The position numbers were made by a program, and so were the translations under genes. Source: Dictyocoela muelleri (Eukaryota; Microsporidia). From it: 25,849 nucleotides of DNA. The notes beneath the pieces were generated by a model, which was not told where the DNA came from, did no database searches, and was given only the letters and a program-made list of their open reading frames with translations. The DNA is taken from positions 1-25,849 of the forward strand of contig SDVU01000038.1 of the NCBI GenBank assembly GCA_016256075.1, in the 5' to 3' direction. Positions within the stretch are counted from its first letter, which is position 1; each line of letters begins with the position of its first letter. Positions 18,865-25,849 of the stretch are shown here, in pieces.

Positions 18865-19553
18865 GTACTGAGTATTTATTCAGGGCGTGATAAAGATTCA
18901 TACAAAGGAGCTCATGAAAAAAGGTATAATTAAGTTTCTCATGACGTGTTACTATGGGAGGCATATTTTTTACATCTTATATCTTCATATATATGTATTT
19001 AAGATTCCGCAACGAATTTGCTGATTCTTAAATACATAAATATATATAATATATATATATATCAATATATAAGATGTAAAAAATATGCCTCCCATAGTAA
19101 CACGTCATGAGAAACTTAATAATACTTTTTTTTTCATGAGCTCCTTTATATGAATCTTTATCGGCGCCTTGTGAAATTTCTTTTTGTTTTACCGTCAAAA
19201 CTATTTTTTTTGAAAATACACTTATGGTTCGACCTAAAAAGACACTGAGATTTTATTCAGGGCGCACTAAAGATTCATACGAAAAAGCTCATGAAAAAAA
19301 TAAAAATATAATAGAGTTTCACATGACGAGTTACTATGGTTGACATGTTTTTTACATCTTATATCTTGATATATATGTATTTAAGAATTAACAACGAAGT
19401 TGCTTATTCTTAAATACATATATATCAAGATATAAGATGTAAAAAATATGTCAACCATAGTAACTCGTCATGAGAAACTTAATTATACTTTTATTTTTTC
19501 ATGAGCTCCTTTGTAAGAATCTTTAGCGGCGCCCTAAATAAATACTCAGTGCC
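18865..19553. mobile_element. Pair of fold-back elements inserted into MULE transposase
   Basis: Two related hairpins lie in tandem. The first has a stem of about 140 bases per arm between roughly 18882 and 19168 around a GCAACGAATTTGC loop region. The second runs from about 19241 to 19553 with arms meeting at CAACGAAGTTG near 19400. Shared arm words include TTTACATCTTATATCTT and CTCATGAcG. The outer termini, ACTGAGTATTTATTCAGGGCG and its complement ending CTCAGTGCC, match each other, and an 8-bp target duplication flanks the pair as a whole. A left-type terminus CACTGAGATTTTATTCAGGG starts the second hairpin, while the first hairpin's right terminus is lost. No coding capacity is present. 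Confidence 0.85.
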
Positions 19554-19561
19554 CAAATTTA
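19554..19561. repeat. Target-site duplication, right (CAAATTTA)
   Basis: This is the right partner of 18857-18864; the transposase reading resumes here. Confidence 0.75.
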
Positions 19562-20563
19562 TATAATTCACGCCTCTTATTTTAATACTACAATCCCAAT
19601 TGTTTACATTTTATATAAAAGAAAAATGCAAACTCATATAATAAAATATTTTCATATCTAAAAAACAATATTGATCAAGAACCTGAAAATTTTATAATAG
19701 ATTTTGAACTAGCCGTATTCAATTCTTTTAAATATTATTTTGAAGTTGCACTTTTAAATGGGTGTTATTTTAATTTTTCTCAGATTGTGATAAGATTTTT
19801 ATATCAAAGTAAATTAATTGATATGTATAAACATAATGATAATTTTAGAAAATTTATAAAATACATTCTTTATTTAGCTTATGTTCCTAAAGAAAAAGTA
19901 GAGATTGAATTTATTAAAATCTCCAGCTTTAACAACGATGGATATTTTTATGATATCTCCCAGGAATATTTTGAAAACAATTCCATAATAAATACTTCGA
20001 ATCTAATAACGAAGAAAATTAGCTTTTGGTCTTTAAACAAAAGAATTAGGATGGAAATACCTTCTACGACCAATAGTTGTGAAGGTTACCATCGTCATTT
20101 GAATTCAAAGGTAGTTAGAAAAAAAATAAATGTTTAGGGGAAATAATTGATATTATAAAGAAAGAAGAGAGACGAATAAATTTGAAGATAAAAGATTTGT
20201 CACATGGTAAATTAAAGACCAAAAAAATGAATGAGCAATTAAAGATAATGATTATAAATTTTGATCATTATAATGATTTTGAATTTTATGAGTGTTTGAA
20301 AAAATTCAAAATTTTTTTATCAATAAAAATTCTTGATTTCGAGATTTTTTTTTAATTTGTAAATTTATTAATTAGTAAAGTTGACATTATGTAATTATCA
20401 TGTTTCATTCAATTGCAATTAAAAATATTAAATTGTAAATATTATATAGAAGATATTATATATTATATTTAATATTAATTCTTTTAGAATAATTTGTCGT
20501 TTTTTTTGCAAAAATGACGCAAAAAATTCGAAAAAAAACAATTTGTCGTTTTTTCGTAAAGCC

Positions 20564-20723
20564 AATGTCTGCGTTCCAAATATATATTAATTTGCCTGAA
20601 ATGGTCTTCCAGGTGGATATTTTTGCTTATAACGAACATATATTCATCTATTTGACAAATAATACTATCACCCCAGTACTATGGGATCTAATATAACTAT
20701 TTCTGATTTTAAGTGTTATTTAG
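20564..20723. repeat. 160-bp direct repeat, right copy (abuts MULE end)
   Basis: This is the second copy of the Merlin-transposase segment at 18027-18189. It starts exactly after the right MULE terminus and continues into different sequence after TTATTTAG. On the minus strand it reads CQIDEYMF and, one frame over, RYKQKYPPGRPFQAN, as in the first catalytic block of Merlin/ISXO2 transposases. Confidence 0.9.
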
Positions 20724-20749
20724 CATATATTTTTTACGTATGCTTCTAT

Positions 20750-20795
20750 CTATACCGAAATCGTTAATAACTAAAATTGGTTCTTTTCGGTATAG
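20750..20795. repeat. Inverted repeat CTATACCGAAA
   Basis: The 11-base arms at 20750-20760 and 20785-20795 are exact reverse complements with a 24-base AT-rich spacer. It may be a small hairpin or the remnant of a terminal inverted repeat. Confidence 0.65.
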
Positions 20796-20878
20796 AATAA
20801 TATAATATAATTAACATATAAAATATATCAATCTCATATTCAGAAAAACTATATTTTCTTATATTAATATATCTTTTA

Positions 20879-21394
20879 TTCGCGTTTCGCCCTATGGGGC
20901 GAAACGCGAACAGTTTCGCCCCAAAAAAATCAATCTTAAAATTCATTTATGCTAATATAAAACCATTAATTACAAATGAAAATTGCATCAAAAAAGTGCA
21001 GATATTATTTTACATCAAGAATAATATTATAAAAATTTTCATATAGATTATAACGAATATTTTATCGTTTGTAGATGTAGAAAAGAACAATGAAAATGTC
21101 CCTAAAACAACCAAGGAATCTATTTAAGATAAAACTCAAGTAAATAATATAAGAAATCTCAATGAATTAGCGAAAATTGTTGATAAAAATGTCAAATTTC
21201 AGGTGTAGATTAATTAAAGCATATTATTTCCTTAATTAAAGTAATAACCAACTGATTAAATTTATATATTTATAAATGTTTTATTTGACAAATTGATTTT
21301 TTTTATTTATTTTTAATTTTTTTCTAGCCTATTGAAACATTCTTTTAAAATAATGTATTGAAAAAAATTGATTTTTTTTGGGGCGAAACGCGAA
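20879..21394. mobile_element. Small inverted-repeat element with GGGCGAAACGCGAA ends
   Basis: The left end carries a perfect hairpin at 20879-20910 (TTCGCGTTTCGCCC, four-base loop TATG, complement) followed by AGTTTCGCCCCAAAAAAATC. The right end, read in reverse, is TTCGCGTTTCGCCCCAAAAA followed by AAATCAAT. The GC-rich terminal words stand out in this AT-rich DNA. The interior is non-coding apart from short broken frames. It is probably a non-autonomous DNA element whose left terminus has been duplicated as a hairpin. TTAATATAT lies outside both ends, but this is weak evidence in such AT-rich sequence. Confidence 0.6.
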
Positions 21395-21400
21395 TCAGCC

Positions 21401-22073
21401 TTAATATATTTTATTTAAATTCTACAAGACTTTCGTTGGCATAGGAAAGATTGTATATCGAACTGCGTTTTTTAGAAATTTGCAGAAACTCATAAACGCA
21501 ATCTCATACAATATTTATGTGTAATAATCCTTTATTGCGTATGAAAATTATATTTACATTTTTATTATTGAAAAATTTTTCAACCCTTGTAAATTAATAT
21601 GGTTATTCTGTGGGTTTTTTCTCATATGGGCATGAAACCCCAGGATCCCTTTATTTTATCGGAATCAAAGTTGTAGATAATGTCATTTTTGCAAATAAAT
21701 CCATATAAATCACTGCTTAGTCTTAAAGTTGTTTTTCTGTTGTTATTTTACTTGTTGATTTCCTGTATACGAATCTATTTTTTTCTTTGTAGCAAGATTG
21801 ATAGAGATTTATCATAGTTTTTAGAAATTTCCTTTGTTTAGAAATGAAACCCATGTGATTTCTGAGTGGTGGGTATGGTGGGACAAAATTTTATCGGCAA
21901 AATTAAAAAAATAATTGTTTTAATCCCTCTAATCACCTCTAAAAAGTATAATGAATTTTAATTAAAGAATTAAAAGTCGAAAATAATAACAATCTCATTA
22001 AATTTCAAATAAACTCATCAACAATATTATTATTTAATTAATATGAATTAGCTTGATTAAATATGTTTGTATT
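21401..22073. other. Intergenic DNA before the LTR element
   Basis: The base composition is slightly less AT-rich than elsewhere, with G-containing stretches around 21610-21660 and 21850-21890, but no frame, RNA or repeat was recognised. Confidence 0.4.
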
Positions 22074-22150
22074 TGTTAGGCGACTGTAATTCAGTGCTAA
22101 CATTATTGTAATCTTTTTAGAATTTATGGAAAATTAATTCATTATTAAAA
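22074..22150 (+). repeat. 5' LTR of Ty3/gypsy element (confirmed part)
   Basis: These bases, starting TGTTAGGCGACTG, are identical to 25773-25849. Similarity stops abruptly upstream at the TG, which sets the left boundary. The LTR probably extends beyond 22150, but the window ends before the matching part of the other copy. Confidence 0.85.
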
Positions 22151-22204
22151 TAGAAATATTTTAATTAATTAATTTAATTAATCATAAAAAGACATAAAAG
22201 AAAT

Positions 22205-22708
22205 TTGAAAAATAAATACATGTTTGAAAACAAATCTATATTTTATAATTCTTGTTTTAAGGCTTCTGAATACAAGAAGCCTTACATTGGCGTCAGCAGT
22301 AATTTGAAAGACACCTTAGATAATTTGGTTAAGGTAAATCTTGGAATTCCGAATTTATACAATTCAAAAAGAGACAAGGCCGAAAAATGGGTAAAAAGTA
22401 TTGAAGCTCTCTACGATGAAGTAAGTGAAAAAAGACTTTATCACATGGCTAGAGAATCGTTGAAGGGTGAGATGGAACATTGGTTCAATGCCTACGAAGG
22501 AGATACATTTGATAATCTTGAGGAGATGCTGAAATTTTTCAAAGAAGAATTTATTAAGGACGAAGAAAGCCGTGAAATAAAACTCTGGAAACTATTAATT
22601 AATGGTCCTAATGAGTGCGGTCTAGTTCAATTCGCTTATGAAATAAAAAGTATCTCCAAATTAGTCAACATTTCTTTTAATACGATTAAAGAACGCTTCA
22701 ATACATGA
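22205..22708 (+). CDS. Ty3/gypsy Gag-like protein
   Basis: This 167-residue frame lies directly before pol and within the LTRs. The central region (about 59-115: KAEKWVKSIEALYDE, LKGEMEHWFNAYEG, LEEMLKFFKEEF) resembles the retrotransposon Gag capsid domain, with its conserved Trp and Phe-rich helices. It would form the particle shell of the element. It is an old virus-like gene and not a host function. Confidence 0.75.
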   Translation: MKNKYMFENKSIFYNSCFKASEYKKPYIGVSSNLKDTLDNLVKVNLGIPNLYNSKRDKAEKWVKSIEALYDEVSEKRLYHMARESLKGEMEHWFNAYEGDTFDNLEEMLKFFKEEFIKDEESREIKLWKLLINGPNECGLVQFAYEIKSISKLVNISFNTIKERFNT

Positions 22709-22720
22709 ATACCAAGATTC

Positions 22721-25700
22721 ATGAAAGATAAAATGGATAATGTTTCGTATTGGGCAGATTTAATTAATTTGTTACGTAATGATTCGCGTAATACAAATAA
22801 TTTCAAAACAAATAAATTTTTAAAAAATGAGAATTTAAATAATGATAAACAAATATATAGAAATGGCTTTCAAAAAAAAGATGATGCCTTATTTTTGAAA
22901 TGCGAACTTGTACAAACAGAAGATAAGCCAATGGTTCTGATTAATGGAAGAAATAAATATGAAGCTATCCTCGATACGGGTGCTGACATTTCTTTGATTT
23001 CTGCTGAGGTGGCGAAAAAAGAGCGACTTAAGCCAGATAATGATAAACGTAAAATAAATCAGGCCGTAGGACATTTTAATACAGTGGGTAGTGTGACTGT
23101 TAAACTTAAATATGAAAATAAAATACATACAGTACCTTTACACGTTGTTGAAAATCTTCACGTTGAAATTATAATAGGAACGGATATTCTGAAGAAGTTG
23201 AATATAGATCCATTAAATAAAAAAACACCTCAAATTCTTGTCGCAGAAAAAGAAGTATCTTATTCTTTCAGTGAATTTTCAGAAAAATTAGATATAGGTG
23301 ATGAAAACACGTCATCTAAAATTCATGATTTTAAAAAAATTTGGGAAAATTATAGTGATATTTTCACTGGTGAGGGTGATGTGAGAATATTAGATTCAGA
23401 TCATACTATTGAATTAATGAAGGAACATAATGGTTTCAAATGTCCTAAATATCGGCATAGTAAAAATAATGAAAAAATAATTGAAAAAAAAGTATCTGAG
23501 TTTCTAGAGAAAGATCTTATAGAAGAATCAAAAAGTTGTTTTATATCACCAGTTGTTTTAGTTAAAAAGAAAAATGAAGAAATCAGATTTTGCATTGATT
23601 ATCGTAAATTAAATAGTATCTCTATAAAAAAGGAATACCCCATTCCGTTAATAGAAGATGCATTGAATAATCTAAGCGAATCCAAATATTTTTCAACATT
23701 AGATATGAAATCTGGTTATCATCAAATCAGAATTAACAAACGTGATAAATATAAATCAGCGTTCTATACTAAAAGTGGAGTTTATCAGTGGAAGCGAATG
23801 CCCTTCGAGTTAATAAATGCACCTTTCACATTCCAAAGAGTCATGAACAAGATGTGCGGTAGTATGTTGTATAGTTGTGTATTTGTTTATCTTGATGATG
23901 TTATTATTTTTTCAAAAAATTTAAATGAACATCTGGATCATATAAAAATGATTTTTGAAAAAATTAGGAAATTTGGATTTAGGTTGAATATTGAAAAATG
24001 TAAATTTCTGAAATCAAAGGTTTCTTTCCTAGGTTTTGATGTAGAAAATAATCAAATATCCATACCTGAGGAAAAGAAAAAAAAGGCTTTAAATTTTGAA
24101 ATTAAGCATAATTTAAAAGGTCTTAGGAGTTTTTCTGGATTTTCAAATTATTTCCAAAAATTTATAAAAAATTATTCTGAGAAAATGTTACCAATTTATA
24201 ACGCAATAAAGAAAAAAAGATTCGATAAAAGTTGCATATCTGTTATTGAACAAATTAAATTGGAAATAAATGAAGCATTACCGTTAAAATTGCCAAATTT
24301 CCATAAAAAATTCACGATATTCACCGATGCTTCTAACTTTGCACTTGGTGGTGTATTAACTCAGAAATATAATGATGAAGATGTTCCGATTTTCTTTTAT
24401 AGCAGAAAGCTGACACTTTCAGAAATAAACTATACTACAACCGAAAAGGAATGTTTAGCTATTATTAGTTCAATTAAACATTGGCGGCATTATTTGTGCA
24501 ATAAATTTACTATAAAGACTGATCATCAAGCTCTTACTTGGCTAATGAAAAATCGGGATTATTTACAGAGATTGTCTAGATGGAATATGTTCTTACAAAA
24601 TTACGATTATGAAATTAAACATATTACAGGTGATAAGAATGTGTTAGCAGATATAATATCAAGAAATGTTTTAATTAATAATATCGAAAAGATGTATGAT
24701 ACATTGTCTCAAGAAGAAAAGAAATCTGTTATTTCAAGAATACACGAAGAAACTGGTCATGGATCTATTGAAGTCACATATTTGTATTTGATTAAAAATT
24801 ATTATTGGCCTGGTGCGTTTAAGGATATTAAAGATCAAGTCAATAGCTGCATTGTTTGTTCTAAATTTAGAAAGAAAAATGGAAAATTTCAAAAATTTAG
24901 AAATAAATTAAAAAGGCCTTTTGAATGTGTGCAAATTGATATTATAGGACCACTACCGAAATCTATTTCAAATAAAAAATTCATAATAATGGCCATTGAT
25001 ACTTGTACAAGATGGATAGAAGCGAAATCTTCAAAGACTAAAACCTCTACAGTAGTTGCGGAATTCATAATAAATGAAATTATTGTTCGACATGGGCCTC
25101 CTGTGAATATAATTTCAGACAATGGTAAAGAATTTACGGCTGAAATTATTCAAAAAATTTGTGAGATTGTTAAAACCAGGAAATCTTTTGTTACATCATA
25201 TAATCCTAGATCAAACGGAACTATCGAAAGATGTAATCAAACACTTTTACATAAACTTTCTAAATTATGTAATGGAAGATGGAGCGAATGGGATGAATTT
25301 TTATCATATGCTATATATGCTACAAGGATTTCACCACGTAAGAAAAGTGGTGTATCTTCTTTTGAATTATTATATGGATATTCACCGCCTTCTTTAGGTG
25401 AAATTGATGAAGATTTGGAAAATATTGATGAAAATGATGACATGATGATGGAAAGACTTAAATACGTAAGAAAGATTCTTATCGAAGATGAGAAACAAAT
25501 AAGAGAAAGAGAAATTTTAAAAATAGGAAAGGGTCAAGATGTATTAGACATTAATGTAGGCGATGTTGTTTTAAGAAATATTCCTCTCACTCTAAGAACA
25601 AATAAATTAGATTTTAAGTGGGAAGGACCATATGTTGTAATTTCAAAAGGTAGTAAAGGAAACTATAAGATTAAATCGGTATCCGGGAAAGATTTTTCTG

Positions 25701-25810
25701 TAAATAGACGGGATTTGCAACGCTTATTGGATTCAGAGGAAAAATGGGACTTTAATTCAAAGAATGGGGGTATGTTAGGCGACTGTAATTCAGTGCTAAC
25801 ATTATTGTAA
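22721..25810 (+). CDS. Ty3/gypsy Pol polyprotein (PR-RT-RH-INT)
   Basis: The frame has 1029 residues. The aspartic protease has ILDTGADISLIS (83-94) and IIGTDIL (151-157). Reverse transcriptase includes RFCIDYRKLNSI, FSTLDMKSGYHQIRI and the catalytic YLDD at 390-393. RNase H starts at about 531 with FTIFTDASNFALGG and includes TTEKECLAI and TDHQALTWL. Integrase begins with an HHCC zinc finger (about 675-715, ending CIVC). The DDE core follows with QIDIIGPLP, ISDNGKEF and NPRSNGTIERCNQTL, and then a GPY/F module (KLDFKWEGPYVV). The last residues read into the 3' LTR. It is a retroelement gene copy that lies beside, but not within, host genes. Confidence 0.95.
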   Translation: MKDKMDNVSYWADLINLLRNDSRNTNNFKTNKFLKNENLNNDKQIYRNGFQKKDDALFLKCELVQTEDKPMVLINGRNKYEAILDTGADISLISAEVAKKERLKPDNDKRKINQAVGHFNTVGSVTVKLKYENKIHTVPLHVVENLHVEIIIGTDILKKLNIDPLNKKTPQILVAEKEVSYSFSEFSEKLDIGDENTSSKIHDFKKIWENYSDIFTGEGDVRILDSDHTIELMKEHNGFKCPKYRHSKNNEKIIEKKVSEFLEKDLIEESKSCFISPVVLVKKKNEEIRFCIDYRKLNSISIKKEYPIPLIEDALNNLSESKYFSTLDMKSGYHQIRINKRDKYKSAFYTKSGVYQWKRMPFELINAPFTFQRVMNKMCGSMLYSCVFVYLDDVIIFSKNLNEHLDHIKMIFEKIRKFGFRLNIEKCKFLKSKVSFLGFDVENNQISIPEEKKKKALNFEIKHNLKGLRSFSGFSNYFQKFIKNYSEKMLPIYNAIKKKRFDKSCISVIEQIKLEINEALPLKLPNFHKKFTIFTDASNFALGGVLTQKYNDEDVPIFFYSRKLTLSEINYTTTEKECLAIISSIKHWRHYLCNKFTIKTDHQALTWLMKNRDYLQRLSRWNMFLQNYDYEIKHITGDKNVLADIISRNVLINNIEKMYDTLSQEEKKSVISRIHEETGHGSIEVTYLYLIKNYYWPGAFKDIKDQVNSCIVCSKFRKKNGKFQKFRNKLKRPFECVQIDIIGPLPKSISNKKFIIMAIDTCTRWIEAKSSKTKTSTVVAEFIINEIIVRHGPPVNIISDNGKEFTAEIIQKICEIVKTRKSFVTSYNPRSNGTIERCNQTLLHKLSKLCNGRWSEWDEFLSYAIYATRISPRKKSGVSSFELLYGYSPPSLGEIDEDLENIDENDDMMMERLKYVRKILIEDEKQIREREILKIGKGQDVLDINVGDVVLRNIPLTLRTNKLDFKWEGPYVVISKGSKGNYKIKSVSGKDFSVNRRDLQRLLDSEEKWDFNSKNGGMLGDCNSVLTLL

Positions 25811-25849
25811 TCTTTTTAGAATTTATGGAAAATTAATTCATTATTAAAA
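25773..25849 (+). repeat. 3' LTR of Ty3/gypsy element (cut by window end)
   Basis: The sequence is identical to 22074-22150 over all 77 bases available. The left boundary is at the same TG. The end of the pol frame lies inside this repeat. Confidence 0.85.

Larger units (their letters stand above)
18316..20355 (+). pseudogene. FLYWCH-zinc-finger MULE transposase, disrupted
   Basis: The first frame (18316-18570) is a FLYWCH finger: TLYWRCLRRDCSARIHTN with C22 and C27, then H47 and H49. After a frame change near 18570-18690 comes the MULE catalytic start, YKFDNKPFLRLDTGFIDDDR and VIIFHTDHTLKIL, then VWLGDGTFYKSSKIFEQV (first Asp in GDGTF). A fold-back insertion (18865-19553) interrupts here. 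The protein then resumes IYIIHASYFNTTIPIVYIL and, after another frame change near 19640, KIFSYLKN, ENFIIDFELAVFNSF (second Asp region) and RFLYQSKLIDMYKHNDNFRK. It continues to TTNSCEGYHRHLN (third catalytic region) and, past a stop at 20137, a basic tail to 20355. It is dead but recent enough that every block is readable. Confidence 0.8.
18190..20563 (+). mobile_element. MULE (Mutator-like) DNA transposon with FLYWCH-type transposase
   Basis: The termini GGCTTTACGAAAAAACAACA (left) and the reverse complement of TTGTCGTTTTTTCGTAAAGCC (right) form inverted repeats of over 20 bases. The motif GCGAAAAAACGACAAA or a close variant recurs a second time about 50 bases inside each end. The interior carries a decayed FLYWCH/MULE transposase. 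No ordinary 8-10-bp target duplication is present; instead a 160-bp direct repeat flanks the element on both sides. The body is about 2.37 kb, of which 689 bases are a later fold-back insertion. Confidence 0.8.
22074..25849 (+). mobile_element. Ty3/gypsy LTR retrotransposon, nearly whole in window
   Basis: The element starts with an LTR at 22074 and carries a gag-like frame followed by a pol frame in the order protease, reverse transcriptase, RNase H, integrase, which defines Ty3/gypsy (Metaviridae). The window ends inside the second LTR. The two LTR stretches that can be compared (77 bases each) are identical, so the insertion is young. It looks whole or nearly so, with at most one or two interruptions. 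No envelope-like gene is seen. Confidence 0.93.

Noticed and set aside
20764-20946. 60-codon minus-strand frame
   Set aside because: It reads through the GC hairpin of the small inverted-repeat element. Part may be N-terminal Merlin sequence, but the likeness is too weak to annotate.

Overview
This window looks like a stretch of a very AT-rich, compact-gene but transposon-swollen fungal-lineage genome, most probably a microsporidian. The evidence is a fungal-type WOPR (Gti1/Pac2) transcription factor, intron-less and strongly shortened eukaryotic housekeeping genes, and a run of C residues just before the ATG of two of the three host genes (the CCC-like start signal described in microsporidia). 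The Merlin/ISXO2-like, FLYWCH-MULE, hAT and Ty3/gypsy element families fit as well. The species cannot be named from the sequence alone.

Layout. Positions 1-7200 are gene-poor: a perfect hairpin (149-193), a possible hAT end (to 2008), two adjacent related fold-back elements (2590-2891 and 2998-3270), a decayed Merlin-type transposase on the minus strand (5306-5723), a 16-bp minisatellite (6236-6333), a SINE-like copy and a second tandem array (6751-7075). Host genes occupy 7227-15679, all on the plus strand: a WOPR protein (7227-7877), a short DNAJC9-like histone co-chaperone (8788-9300) and a probable PIG-U/GAB1-like GPI-transamidase subunit (14729-15679). They are separated by copies of a roughly 430-bp repeat with a tRNA-like head (about 6337, 8286, 10144, 11065, 11691 reversed, 15938 reversed), a 370-bp hAT MITE with an 8-bp target duplication, and a hAT transposase relic.

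Positions 15938-22073 are nested mobile DNA. A Merlin element with terminal inverted repeats (16380-17541) abuts a SINE head. A further Merlin relic on the minus strand is split by a FLYWCH-MULE (18190-20563), which is itself split by a pair of fold-back elements (18865-19553). A small inverted-repeat element follows (20879-21394). From 22074 to the window end lies a Ty3/gypsy LTR retrotransposon that looks nearly whole and young.

The host genes show no common pathway: one is nuclear transcriptional control, one is histone/Hsp70 chaperoning and one is GPI anchoring in the ER. Their shared oddity is architectural. Each is followed, directly or within about 50 bp of its stop codon, by its own unrelated AT-rich repeat array. 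I found no evidence of a new multi-gene system. The most unusual structures are these 3' arrays, the paired fold-back elements, and the MULE whose two ends each abut a copy of the same 160-bp transposase fragment.
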